Of a stretch of 64,000 nt of DNA, positions 1-11,999 are shown in pieces. The notes below the pieces were generated by a model. The model was not told the origin of the DNA, searched no databases, and was given only the letters and a program-made list of their open reading frames with translations. A program made the translations under genes and the position numbers. How positions within the stretch are numbered: position 1 is the stretch's first letter; each line of letters starts with the position of its first letter. This DNA comes from Trogon surrucura (Eukaryota > Chordata > Aves > Trogoniformes > Trogonidae), in contig CM036618.1 in the NCBI GenBank assembly GCA_020746105.1, positions 8,006,501-8,070,500 on the forward strand, read 5' to 3'.

Positions 1-582
1 AAGGCAAGAGCAATTTGATAAGTACAAGGTAAAGAAAAGATTTAGTTTCTTTTGTAGTACAAATAAGATGCTGAGGAATAAAAATGAGAAGATCTTGGCT
101 ACATTTGTACTGATAAACTAAGCAGTACCGAAGATTTTCTCATGGATCTTAGATAAAATGAATATGCTTTTTGTGTCCTAACTATTAAACATCCTTGAAC
201 TACAAAACAAGATGTCTGAACTAAAATGTCCGGTTCATGTTGGCTTCTAAATTGTGCCCAGAACTTGTCTGGAAGACTATTAGCTGGTTCAGGGAAAAAA
301 TATAAATGTTTCAACAACTCGTCTAATGATTAAAAGCAGAGAAGGTTGAATTGTAGTGTCCCATGGTTTAATTTGTGCATATAACTGAAGCACCATTGAG
401 ACACTGGAGATGGATCAAGTTATATTACCTGGCCTCTCTTCTATAATACCTGTATCCAAAATATTTGAAGAAGTCATTTTTAGGGTATCAACCAAAGGAT
501 CTCCTTTTAGATTTTTTTTGGAACTTGGGTTAGTAATGGGGAGAATATCTCCAAGAACAGTATAAGAAAGTAGAGTATTTGC
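1..582. other. Single-copy sequence, no feature seen
   Basis: AT-rich sequence before the first CR1 piece. Open frames are short and carry no recognisable motif. No splice-bounded exon or repeat was seen. Confidence 0.5.
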
Positions 583-1020
583 TGCAGTATAAGGAAGACA
601 TTGACGTGCTGGAGAGGGTTCAGAGCAGGGCAATGAAGCTTGTGAAGGGTCTAGAGAAAGGAGAGGGTCTGAAAGGAGATTGTAGAGAGGTTGATGCTGG
701 TCTCTTCTCACAAGTTACAACTAATAGGACAAGAGAAAACGGCTTCAAGTTTGCCAGGGGAGGTTTAGGTTAGACACTAAGAGAAACTTCTGCACTGAGA
801 AGGTTATCAAAGGCTGGAGTAGGCTGCCCAGGAAAGTGGCTGAATCATCATCCTTGACTGTATTTAAAAGCTATCAAGATATAGTGCTCAGGAACATGGT
901 TTAGAAATGGACCTGGCAGAATTAAAGGATGGTTGGACTTGATGACCTTGAAGGCCTTTTCCACACATAATGATTCTATGATTCTGTGATTCTATGATTA
1001 TATAATTCTATCATTCTATG
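583..1020 (+). mobile_element. CR1 retrotransposon, 3' fragment
   Basis: The conserved CR1 phrase for 'LERVQ.RA.K.VKGLE' is readable near 605-650, followed by '[10 protein letters not shown]' near 715-755 and the 3' UTR with a GGxTGGACTTGATGACCTTGAAGG-like stretch. It ends in a degenerate run of about six ATTCTATG-like octamers (967-1020), the CR1 3' tail. The copy is 5'-truncated, as is usual for CR1, and has an internal deletion after 'VKGLEKGEG'. The left edge is approximate. Confidence 0.85.
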
Positions 1021-1196
1021 ACAGACATTCCACATCCTCTGCAGGTGTCTGTGCCAAGGCTCTGACCACCCTCACAGTAAAAAATAATTTCTTTGCATTG
1101 AATTCCCCATGTTGCTGCTAGTATCTATACCCTCTCATTCTGTCACTGCATTTCTCTGAAAAGTCTCTTGATCTTCTCTGTATCCTGGGGTGTTTT
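1021..1196 (-). mobile_element. Older CR1, left part of a copy split by insertion
   Basis: Read on the minus strand this matches the 3' part of CR1: the 'accaccctcacagtaaaaa' stretch (FFTVRVV region) and the 'DRM/TRG' region follow in order. The copy is strongly diverged. It resumes at 1784 after a younger plus-strand CR1. Confidence 0.65.
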
Positions 1197-1783
1197 AAGA
1201 AAGTATGTCCAGCAGGTCTAAGGAGGTCCTCCTCCCCCTCTACTCTGCCCTGCTGAGGCCACATCTGGAATATTGTGTCCAGTTCTGGGCCCCTCAGCTC
1301 AAGAAAGACAGGGAGCTACTGGAGAGAGTCCAAGGGAGAGCTACGAGGGTGATCAAGGGACTTGAACGTCTCTCCTGTGAAGAGAGACTGAGAGAACTGG
1401 GGCTGTTCAGCCTTGAAAGGAGACGGCTGAGAGGGGACCTTATTTACATATACAAATATCTGAGGGGTGGGTGTCAAGAAAAAGGGGACAGTCTCTTCTA
1501 AGTGGTGCCCAGAAATAGAACAAGGAATAATGGGTTTAAGTTAGAACACAGGAAGTTCCACCTCAACATGAGGAAAAACTTTTTTACTATGAGGTTGACA
1601 GAGGCCTGGCACAGGCTGCCCAGAGAGGGTGTGGAGTCTCCTTCTCTGGAGACTTTCAAATCCTGCCTGGATGCGTTCCTGTGTGGCTGCCCCGGGGGAT
1701 CCTGCTCTGGCAGGTGGGCTGAACTGGATGATCTTTTGAGGTCCCTTCCAATCCCTAGCATTCTATGATTCTATGATTCTATG
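1197..1783 (+). mobile_element. CR1 retrotransposon, 5'-truncated, nested insertion
   Basis: A relatively well preserved CR1 3' end. Two consecutive frames encode the end of the reverse transcriptase protein: '[20 protein letters not shown]' at 1208-1270, then '[19 protein letters not shown]' after an in-frame stop at 1499-1501. Three perfect ATTCTATG octamers (1760-1783) form the tail. It lies between two parts of an older opposite-strand CR1, so it is the younger of the two. The [14 protein letters not shown] type resembles the copies at 35.7 kb and 45.6 kb. Confidence 0.9.
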
Positions 1784-2465
1784 TAGCCAGCAATAGGATT
1801 ATCTCAGAAGCCTTTTTTTTTTCCCCAGACTGAACAAACTCAATTTCCTCTGCTGCTTTTTGTACATATTTTTCTCCTACTAGCTATCCATTTTCAGGGC
1901 TCATCTACACTGACTCCATCCAGTAAGTCCATCTCCACTAGAGTCACTCCAACATGTCCCTGTCTCTCTTGGACTGGGGAGCCCAAAACCTGGATGAGAA
2001 TCACAAATGCTAGCTAGAAGAGAAAGATCGCTTTAGCTGGACATACTGGCTGATTTTCTGCTAATGCCACCCATGAGGATGTTGACCTTCTTTACGACAA
2101 GAGCTCGTTGCTGGTCTGTGGTAAACTAGTCCACCAAGACCCCCAGTTACTCCAAACCTACTTTCCAGACGTTGAGCTTCCAGTTGGTAATGGTGAGTGG
2201 GGTTACTCCCCACTCCTAAGGTGGGACTTTGCTTTTCCTTTATTAAACTTCATGAGGTTCCTGTCAGCTCGTATTTCCAGAGTGAAGAGGTTTCTTTGAA
2301 TAACGAGTATCTTCAACAAGCTCTGGCATGTCATCCAATTCATTAATAAAGGTGTTAAACAGTAACTATTCATCCCAGTAATGATCCTTAAGGGATGCCA
2401 CGGGTAACTAGCCAGTCACAAGCTGGACTTAGTGCTTCTGATCGCTTCTTGTTTAACATTTTTCG
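1784..2465 (-). mobile_element. Older CR1, right part of the split copy
   Basis: Minus-strand reading gives the CR1 reverse transcriptase C-terminal region in the expected order: 'FSLE' region (about 1830), 'QFWAPQ' region (about 1970-1990), the 'KLVHQDP' segment (about 2130), the 'LMKFN' region (about 2245) and the 'FADDTKL' neighbourhood (about 2330-2360), heavily mutated. This continues the copy that begins at 1021. Confidence 0.75.
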
Positions 2466-4457
2466 TTTTCTAATTAGATCATTTCTGTCCTGAACAAAAA
2501 AAAATATAAAAAGGAAGGGTATATTTTGTGATAGAAGCATGACATATGTGAATAAAATGGTCAAAAATATGTCAATAATAATTAATGACAGGCTCTGGAC
2601 TGAAGAGGAAGACTGATATTAATGATATTTATGTCAGATTCTGTTTCCAGTGTCTCTGCTCCTGGGTGAGCATTGGACTAATTACACATTGGGTAACTTT
2701 CAACTTGCAGTGATGAAACTTGAGTAAATCAATTACTTAACGTCATTGACACTTCCAATATATGATAGCTGTTGTAATATCTATTATTAGTCTATAGTTT
2801 TATAACTTAAGTCAACTCAGAAAAAACTGGCTGAAGTAAACTATAACCTGCTAGGATGGTCTATGTTTGTGCCTGAATTGCTTCGGAGTTTCCTTTCAGA
2901 TCAGGATCTCAGAGCACTTCTGTAGATAGAGAGCAGCATTGTTTCTGAACTGAACATTTCCTTCTGTTGAAATGTCGAACCATAACTTTTTTTTAAAAAA
3001 GAAAAAAAAAATCCCATTAGCTCTATTTCAATGATATAGGGAGACCATAAGAAAAAAGCACCCTACTGAGTTATTGTATAAACTTAAGAGAATGATCTGT
3101 CCTTGTTTGGACAGAAGAGGGCTGGTAACAAAAGCCCCTCCCACAAAATATTCAGGCACATTTCTAAATATATCAGCAGGGTGAATGCCGGCAATCCACA
3201 AAGTTAACCATATCTATGCATTTTCTATAGTATCAAGACTCTGAAGAGTGGGTATACAATTCTCTTCCTCACCTTAAAAACTCTGCCTGTGGTACAAACT
3301 ACAACCTAGTTATAAACTCAGCATAAAACTCTGGTGCAAATAAATTTGTTTTACTCCAACAAATGCATCTAAGAGCAGGGGTGATGGTGGTAAGTCTCCT
3401 GTTAAGACACCATCACTTGACCATGCTTGCTTCCATGTTGGTCCCATTATATCTGTCCTTCTACCACTTCTCTGGGCCAGCACCAGAAACCTACTAGCAG
3501 CAAATATTACACTAACATGAGCCAAAGATTTTATTTTAGCAAGCTGTATGTAGTCCTGTGGCCTTTCCCCTCTTTTTGTTATTCATGGTCACTGAATTAG
3601 GACATTAAGGGATGACTTTTGCAATGGAACATCCAATTATGGTACCTTTTAGAGAAAGAACAAAGCAGTATCAGCCATATCACACTGTTGCCTATGTGAA
3701 CTCCTTTTAAGTGAACTCCATTATAGATCACAAAAGGCACTTCGCTGCCTGTCCAGCCTCTTAAATCTTTTTCTTGCCTCTCCTTCCTCAGGACTCTGTC
3801 ACTTCTGTTTTATGCCACATTTGTTAGATTTCTTTCAGAACTATTTTCTGTCCAGGTAGAGAAATGCAGTCACCGTTTTCTGTACTATAAATTTTAATTT
3901 ACTTTTAGCACTTACACAGTTCCTTCCCTGAACTGTTTAGCCTACGTGTCTACTTTCCTTTGGATCAAAAACTTTCCTTAAATGCATTCCCATACTAAAT
4001 GGTTTTATTAATTTTATTTTGGTTTGGTAATAAACTTCTTTGCTGAAAAATGGTGACAACAAACCTCTAAAAGTTGGTGTCTTCATCTCAGATTGGCTCT
4101 CTTTACACAGATTTACATTTAAAATGTATATGTATGTATGGTATGTGAACAAACACAGATAAACTTCATTTCTAAAATATTAGAGTGAAGATTTTTTTCT
4201 GAACACAGCAGGGTTAGAAATCCTCCATACCAGAATCAAATCAATTGGAGATTTAATTTTTTTTTTAAAAATATCTGCTTTGCTTTTAAATTGTGACTAA
4301 TGTGACACCTCTATTTATTTTATAACTGGTTGAACAGTGAGTGAAACATTTGTATGAGTTGTCCCATAAGCCAGATTGTAGGCTGTGGATGTGATGAGCA
4401 GAGGGCACAGATGGTCCCCTATGATCTCTGCAGCCACACAATGAAGAATATAAAACT
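2466..4457. other. Single-copy sequence, no gene recognised
   Basis: AT-rich DNA with A and T runs (for example 2988-3010 and 4255-4272). Short open frames at 3310-3525 and 3937-4152 (minus) have no recognisable domain and look like chance frames. Confidence 0.45.
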
Positions 4458-4765
4458 AGAATCATGGAATCATAAAATAATAGAATGGTGATTTGGATTG
4501 GAAGGGAACTTAAAGACATCTAGATCCAAGCCCCCTGACATGGGCAGGAACACCAACCACTTCTCCCAGGTTGCTCAAAGCCCCATCCAACCTGTCCTTG
4601 AACACTTCCAGGGATGAGGCATCAGTAATTTTTCTGGGCAACCTGTTCCAGTGTCTCACCATCCTCACAGAAAATAATTTCTTCCTAATATCTACCCTAA
4701 ACCTACTCTCTTTCAGTTCGAAACCTATACTAGAGGAAGGACTGTCTCTACACTTCCTAGACACT
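4458..4765 (-). mobile_element. CR1 3' fragment, minus strand
   Basis: The copy begins with the reversed octamer tail (agaatcatggaatcat) and reads on the minus strand through 'RFRVDIRKKLFSVRMVRHW' and 'NRLPRKITDASSLEVFKDRL'. The protein frame is open across about 250 bp but starts mid-domain, so this is only the last part of ORF2 plus the 3' UTR. Confidence 0.9.
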
Positions 4766-6583
4766 TTGGGATATTAAATCCAAGAGGAGCACAAAGTAAA
4801 GTGCATAAACAGGTGTACCATAGTCCTTCCTTAAGGTCTTACCAAGTGAAACAAGAGTAAGCTATTCTTTCAGACTTCAGTGAGTCTTTTTCAACAGCAG
4901 CACGTTTGATGGCTTGATTGCTTTCAGGATTAAGCTTCCTGGATATTTAACTGAAATTCCCTGATGTTAAGGAGAGGTCTGTGGTCTTCCAGTGGAAAAG
5001 ATTTTTGAGCTGAAGTAGGTTGACAACTCAGTATCATTCACAAGGCATTGCTCAGACATAAGAGATGTTCTAGTAACAGAAGGACATGTAAAACCAGGGC
5101 GGAAAATGCCACGCAGGAGACAGAAGATGTCAAGACAACATTAGATTGCAATCCATCTCCTTCACCGTATAAATTTAAAGGTTATCTTCTGTATATACTT
5201 AATTGTTGAACTAGGCTGAAGATAATAGCAGTATATGCTTGCCCCTTTATGGAAGTCAAACCTCTTCAAGTGATACCAGTCTCGGCAATTGAACACTGAA
5301 AAGTCTAGTGTTACCTGCATGGAAATTTCAGAAGGATTGTGTCCATCTTACAAAGGATGAATTTGTTGGTTGTCGACAATTTCTCAGAGTTCACCCACCT
5401 CTGTGGGGACAGTAAACATTGTGCCTGCTTTTCACAGCTGCACCAGACCACCACATAAGTGATTTTACCCACTTAGTCCTTTACCACCATACCACTGAAT
5501 GATGTTTTTCTATTAACCAGTGTCTGGGAGGGGTTACCTCTGCTGGAAGTATCTATCTAACATATTACACAGCACCGATAAATATGTATTACTTCAGAAA
5601 TTAGTGCCAGTATAATTCTGTGTAATGTTTAGACAATGCAATGGAAGGGAAGGGCAGTTAAATAAGATGCTTAAGCCACTAAATGTTTACATTATAAATA
5701 TTTATCTTTGGAAACTAGGCACACTGCTATTCCCTGAATGTCACCAGCTATTAATTGCATAATCTGTGACTGTAAACACACTTCTGCTTTTTTCCATGCA
5801 TTTTGTGCTTTAAAGGCTAAGAACAGTTGAAAAGTAGTCAAAATTTATTACCAGATAGCTTTTTCACCAGAGAGATTTCCTTAATAGCTTTTTCCTTGGA
5901 AGGATTTGAAATTGCACCATTTCATATTTTTAAGCAACCATCTTAGAGATGAATTGGAGACACTGAAAATAAAGGAGGTTCCAGTAAGTCTTCAAAAACT
6001 CATAGATGGATGATCTTGCTGTAAAAATTTGTAAAGCATCCACATATGAGCATAAGAATGTCCATTCCAAGCAAAACTAAATGTCCATTTTTAGCAGCAT
6101 CCTGCCATCAACAGCAACTGCAAACAACTGCATGCTGTGTAAGAGTCTAAGAAAAAACAAAGTAAATGGTAGTTTTCTCACACGACCTGACAGTCACCAG
6201 CAAGAGATCTCCAATAGCACTTCAATATAAGCTATGCTGACATCAATACAAGCATCCTTTACCTAAATATATTTGAAATATTAACCTAGTGGTCAGGCTG
6301 GGGATTTTTTCACCCCATTTTATAGTCTTTCCCTGCCTCAATCTTTCTCTCCATTATAGTGCTGTTTGTCCCAGCTGCACCAGGCTAAATGTCTCTCAAA
6401 CCACCAGAATCCCAACATAGAGGACTCCTGGCTTGGACAATGTAATAAGGGATGCAGGAAAGGCGACTAGGTCATCTGAAGTGCACTCTTGCGCAACTGA
6501 ACTTTCTAAAATCAGTGCTCTGCCATGACATTCTCCTGGTTGTAAGGCAAAGCTGGTGGTTTTCAAGCCTCAGCATAGATTAA
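4766..6583. other. Single-copy sequence; possible weak conserved patch near 5.6-5.8 kb
   Basis: No gene or repeat recognised. The stretch around 5660-5800 holds two forkhead-like TGTAAACA/TGTTTACA words and a TTAATTGCAT homeodomain/POU-like word within about 120 bp. That could mark a regulatory element, but such words are common in AT-rich DNA. Confidence 0.25.
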
Positions 6584-6584
6584 G

Positions 6585-6866
6585 ATCATGGAATCATGGA
6601 ATCATGGAATTATTTAAGTTGGAAAAGACCCTTAAGATCAACAAAATCAACTGTTAACCTAGCAATGCCAGGTCCATCACTAAACCATGTCCCTAAACAC
6701 CACATCTACACACCTTTTAAATGTGTCCAGGAATCATGACTCCACCACTTCCCTGGGCAACCTGTTCCAATGTTTAACAATTCTTTCAGTAAAGAAATTT
6801 TTCCTAATATCCAATCTAATCCTAACCTAGCACAACTATACCCTTGTCCTATTGCATTATTGACAA
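6585..6866 (-). mobile_element. CR1 3' fragment, minus strand, diverged
   Basis: Starts with three reversed octamers (atcatgga) and continues through the CR1 3' UTR, then 'cctgggcaacctgttccaa' and 'cagtaaagaaatttttccta', the FFTE/RLPR region in reverse. No open frame survives. It is a sister type to the copy at 11.5 kb (both share 'actaaaccatgtccct'). Confidence 0.85.
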
Positions 6867-9800
6867 CTGGCTAAGCAGACAAGCTGTATTTCACCAGAAA
6901 AAAAAACCTGCTCTGTTCACATTTACAAAATCACTTCTGATCATTCTCTTTGAACCTTCTTGTCCTTCACCTTTGTTGATGAAAAAATAACATCAGTTTC
7001 TAATCAAAAGGGTTTTTAGAAAACAAAACCAAAAATTTTAATTTTCAGAGCTTTTTCTCCCACTTAAGATTTGATACACAATTTCGTAAAAATCAATTGT
7101 GTTTTGTGCAAAATGTTGGAAGCATTGATTAAAGCTTCTGGAAAATATCAATGGGTAAGCACAATCACGTGAAGTGTCTTGGAAGAAATAACTGACTACA
7201 AAAATGTGTGTGTAACATTCCCATAAAAACCAACTCTGTTGCTGCCTTCTGTTAAGTTCTGGTGGGTAGCTTTGCAGATAGCAAAGGTTCCTGAAGTTCT
7301 CTTTCCTCTGTAGCATGCTGCACAGCTCTCTATTTGGTGCTAAACTTGCCTGTAATGATTGCGTTAGTCTATAATTACTATTCATGTGCATTCTATGCTT
7401 TGTTGTCACTCCAAAGTATTGAATAAAATCTCTTGGGGTAAGAAATAAAGTAGAAGGAATAAAACTGTGCTCTTATTCTGAGGTATGCCAAGTTTCACAT
7501 GAATGTTACTTGCTACTGCTAGAAAATCTGGAAATTGAATCTTACTCCTAGTCCATCTTTCCATACTGAGTTGATTTCTCACAAGTCTTGTCCTCTAGCC
7601 TTTCATCTCCAGTTTTTGAAATCATTAGAATGATTTGGGCATTGCTTCCAGGGCAAGGTCAATTAAACTTCAAGGTCTTACTCTGAAAGCTTGGTTGGGG
7701 CTCTGAAGGATGTCAGCATTTAGCCCGTGTGCAATGTTTCTATACGGTGTTAAAAGAACATCCCACCAGCTAGCTGAAATCTGCTATTTCAGAAATCTCC
7801 TATTTTCCGGTACTGCTAGAAACTGTTACTCCTAATAAAGGTATGAGACCTGCTTGTGTCCTGAAATAGAAGCTAAAAATATGTATAGTGTTAACTGCCG
7901 TCCCAGTTTCAAAAGGAATACGTTTGTGCTTTCTTGAGGCTGAAACCTGTCCCTCAGAGAGTTATGAAATATTATAGGTACTGAATTTTGGATTTCATTA
8001 GATAAGCAATTTGAAATTTCAGAATTTTTGATCTTGCTCAGAAGCCTAAGAAATTGCTGTTAAAAAAATTGCTTTGAAAAATGAAGATACAGAATCCACT
8101 ATGAAATTAAATTTCTGAGGTTTTTTATTATTTTTTGGCTGGCCTCTACGAAAAAGACTAATTTTGCAAATCCTCATGTGACAACTTTCTGCATTCAAGA
8201 AGCAGGAGGTCTTCTTGTTTCTTTACCCAGCTGACGAGCATCCAGCCTGGGTTAGTTTTGCAGCAGAGCTAGGACAGAAAGACTGAGAGGTGCGAACACC
8301 ACTACATTCCTCGCCAAAGGTATCTCAGACAGAGAGACTGAATTATCTTCTCTCATTGCCTGCAGAGAGAATGAGGATGGCCAGCTTGGAGTACACAGCT
8401 CACCTTTAGACATCTGAAATTCAGAGGGATGAAAGTCACTCAAAGAACCCAAAAGAATTGGAATAATTCTGTCAGTAAAATTTAAACCTAGACAAAAATT
8501 GCAGTATTAAATCTGCAATATCTATGTTTTCCCCTTCAAAACAAAGTTTAAAAAGCCTGTTATCTTGAAGTTGAGGTCAGAAAGAAAACAGGGTGGCATG
8601 TAATAAAGGACAGATTTGTGCCTGCTTGCTAGAACTGATCTGATGCAAAGGGGTTGCAGGACAGAAAAGAAATATCAGTCACAAAAAGGATTCTCATTTT
8701 CTAGTGTGAGATGGAAAGAAAAAAGTCAGGATAAGACCTGACGTATATCAGAGATTTCAGTTTGTATAGCAAGAAAAGGATAAGTCTATCTTTTCCTCTC
8801 CTGAAAACAGATTTTGTTTCTTTCTTTCTTTCTAGCAAAATAACGGCAAATCTTTTTCAATCTGACATCAGATTTGCTCTCTGATTAAACTGGGTTTAGG
8901 AGTTTCTTATCAATATGTTCTGGGAAACTATTATGCAGATGTAACATATTAGAAATGTCAGAATGCCATCTGTGAGCACAGAAGAACAGCATAGACACTG
9001 AATTGAAATACCTATTTAAAAAAAAAATACTAATATGACAATAGTCTGATTTTTAAAATTCAAAAAACACGTGTTTCAGAGGTAAAGGAAATGCTGCACC
9101 TCATAAGTGAATGTGCTGTACAAAGAGCAACTTTATAAAAAGGTTTATGGTATTTTTTTCATCTAAAGTTTTATATCAACATTAAAACAAGTACCTTGAA
9201 CTCCCATGAAAAATATGTAAGTTAGCTTGTTATCCAGTCCTCCTGAGTTTAATATCTGTCTGTTTGTTGAAGATTTGGTTTATTATGATAATTGGGTATT
9301 CTTTCTGCACATCTGATATATTCTGGTAATCTTTAAGTAGATTTCTAGGAGAGGCCTCTCGAGTCGTTAAATCCAGGGATTTGTGAGATTCATTAATCTC
9401 ACTTCTTCAGTAATGGACATCTATAGAAGAGAATTCAGCTTTATGTCTAACAGTCATGTGGTCTTCAGCCTGAGGTAGCCCCAGTCTCTCAAAAAATAAA
9501 AACAAAAAAAAATTAATTCCATGCTATTAGGCAATTTTGTTCATGTACAGAAAACAAAAGATCTGTTTTGGGTTTCAAGACTTAAAATTATCTTTATTTG
9601 CAAACCTTTGCAAAGGGTGGGTAAGTACCAAAACAATCAGTGAAGAGAAGTAAAAACAGCCTTACTAGGTATTATAAATACTTGGTTTGAGTTTGACTTT
9701 CCTGTAATACAAGTGAAAAATCTGAATTAGTCATTTTGAAATGAAGCAATAAACATTTTGTCATTCTGAAAATACCAGCCTAGGGCACGACGACTTGATG

Positions 9801-10140
9801 TTGCCATGCCTTCTTTATTGAGCGAAACCCACAAGAAATCAGACTTAGCCATGACTTCTATTTTTCTTAGTGACATTTAGTTCTCTGAAGGTTTCTTTTA
9901 GTGCTTCTGAACTGCAGACTTTCTTCAAAGACAGGGAAATTCAGGACTAGAGAGCTTCTGGAAAGAGACTGTCAACTGACCCACATCCTTGTCTATGTAC
10001 ACCACAATATAGCATTTATGCAGTATTGTTAGTTTACAGCTCATATGAAGTCTATCTAAAAAGTCTGTCTTATATATATACTGCAGAATATAGGAAAAAT
10101 CTACATTCTTAAATAAATCCACCTAAGAATGCTCATAAAT
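6867..10140. other. Single-copy sequence with one unassigned minus-strand open frame
   Basis: A 123-codon open frame lies on the minus strand at 7038-7409. It is rich in F, Y, Q and S and has no motif I recognise, so I treat it as probably chance. The remainder is AT-rich with a short (TTTC)n run near 8811-8834. No exon is supported. If the exon at 10208 is real, upstream exons of that gene should lie in this direction, but I could not pick one out. Confidence 0.35.
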
Positions 10141-10207
10141 GTATAATAAAGGGGACCACAATCTTCAAATTGATGTTATTTTTTTTTTGTCTTTCTCTTT
10201 ACCGAAG

Positions 10208-10397
10208 AGGAATGTTGTTTACAACCCTTTTCCCCATAGTAAAAATCCCAACACACACAAGAGCTTTATCTTTATTGGGCCTTGCCAGTGCAGCTGGCTC
10301 TGCTGCTTTCTTATTCTTAGCAGTGTTAATAGTAAAGATTATTGAAAAGTACAACAGAAAAAGAAAATATTATTATACAGCACGAAGCACAGTGTGA
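10208..10397 (+). CDS. Candidate terminal exon: single-pass membrane protein with PDZ-ligand-like C-terminus
   Basis: I do not recognise the protein. Seen: a pyrimidine-rich tract (10174-10200) runs into AG at 10206-10207 (alternative AG at 10208-10209), followed by about 62 open codons ending TGA at 10395-10397. The peptide has a short leader, then a 24-residue hydrophobic helix (about residues 19-42, with small residues GLASAAGSAAF), then a basic tail KIIEKYNRKRK, YYY, and a final RSTV. Positive charge after the helix suggests a cytosolic tail of about 20 residues. The S-T-V end fits a class I PDZ ligand. A poly(A) signal 81 bp downstream fits a last exon. Alternative: a consensus GTGAGT donor at 10394-10399 overlaps the stop, so this could be an internal exon or be alternatively spliced. 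Upstream exons and the gene name are unknown. Confidence 0.5.
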
Positions 10398-10477
10398 GTC
10401 TCATATTGGTTGGTAGTTGTAGCTACCAACAGAATTAAATCTATGTTTACACAGAAAAAAGAATCAGGCATATATTA

Positions 10478-10483
10478 AATAAA
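10478..10483 (+). promoter_or_regulatory. Putative poly(A) signal AATAAA
   Basis: A canonical AATAAA lies 81 bp after the stop codon of the candidate exon, which would give a very short 3' UTR. In AT-rich DNA the hexamer is common, so its weight comes only from its position. Confidence 0.3.
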
Positions 10484-11454
10484 AACACTGCAAATGCAAT
10501 CAATTAAACTGGGTTTCAGTTGAATCACCCAGCTGAAAAACACTTCACATAAGGAAAGTATGCAAGATCACAATTAATATAAGCCATGCATGAGTAATAA
10601 GCTTATATATTCCAATGTTTTTTGTTAGTTGAATCTCATCTCATTCTAAATAGTGTGTGGTGGTCAGAGTGACAGGTACAACTGAACGTAGGATAATGTC
10701 ACATGTAGTTCAACTCACAGACTAGTATGGTTTGTCTTCTATGCCCTTGACCTAAACCTTCACTTTTATAAAAAGTCTTGAAAACAACATGTTTTAACTG
10801 AATCCAAAGGAGTTATACACTTCCACCTCTTTTTTAAACAGTATTTTTAGCACCGTACATCATGTTCCAAAACTACAAAGTAACACATTCAAGAGCATCC
10901 ATTGCAAATATAATTTTGCAGCTTTACCTGACTCAGATGAAAATTCATTTTTTCTGAAACAATGTATTGCTGAAAGATTTCTGCAGCCCTGTCTGAATTT
11001 TTTTGTATTAAAAACTGATGACATTTGTTATTCATGCTATTAATTACTGCTACATATGTAATAATTAAAATATTTAGTTCACTTCTGCATTATTCCACTT
11101 TCAGAATACTATTCAGTGAAATTGTGCTGACTGTCATTTTGGTCTGATATAACACAGTGAGATCTAACATCCTACTATTAAAAAGTATATTTGAATCTCC
11201 TAGTTGTTGCTATGAAAGAAACAGAAGACCGCATGCTTTCCAAATTATTTGAATGCAAATTGGGTTATAAAATACAAATTCCAAAACTTCTAAATGTATG
11301 AATGTTTAAAAATAACATAATGGTGTTAAACCTTTAATAAAAATTGTTTGTTTGCCAAACTCAAATATAAAATACTAGGTTGGCTGGGCTGTTGTTCAAA
11401 AAACGTCTTATTCCAGATACATTTACCTGGATGATCTGGAGTTTTTACTGAGAA
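10484..11454. other. Single-copy AT-rich sequence
   Basis: No gene or repeat recognised. Around 11010-11080 there is a cluster of TAAT-type words (TATTAATTAC, TAATAATTAA) that could be regulatory or simply compositional. Confidence 0.3.
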
Positions 11455-11455
11455 T

Positions 11456-11813
11456 ATCATAGAATCATAGGAAAGTTTCAGTTGGAAGAGACCTTCAGGA
11501 TCATCGAGTCTAACCTTTGTCCCAGCCCTATCAACACCACTAAACCATGTCCCTCAGCACAACATCTACCCCTCTCCAAAACTCCTCCAGGGATGGTGAC
11601 TCAACCCCCTCCCCGGGCAGGCTGCTCCAATGGCTGACAACCCTTTCAGTAAAGAAATTCTTCCTAATAGCCAACCTGAACCTCTCCTGGTGCAACATTT
11701 CCCCTTGTCCTATCACTCGCCACTAGGGAGAACAGACCAACACCCGCCTCCCTACAACCTCCTTTGAGGTAGTTGTAGAGAGCGATGAGGTCTCCCCTCA
11801 ATCTCCTCCAGGT
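11456..11813 (-). mobile_element. CR1 3' fragment, minus strand
   Basis: Starts with reversed octamers (atcatagaatcatagg) and runs through the 3' UTR and the reversed C-terminal coding part: 'gggcaggctgctccaatgg', 'ctttcagtaaagaaattctt', 'ccccttgtcctatcactcg', ending at 'tctcctccaggt'. It retains more 5' sequence than the copy at 6.6 kb, which it resembles. Confidence 0.9.
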
Positions 11814-11999
11814 AAAATAAAATAAAACGTTGCATGGAACTGTTATACCTAGAGAATATAAAAATTTTCTTCAGAAGTATTTCCGTTTGCTTCACATTGT
11901 TGTTGCATATTATTAATAATAAATAGTTACATCTCATCATAATTTTAAACTTACAAAGGCTTTTGAAGGAAACCTTCTATCTATGCACCACACCTGACT

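Noticed and set aside
5941..5990. 37-nt open exon ending at GTAAGT
   Set aside because: The acceptor lacks a convincing pyrimidine tract and the length is marginal.
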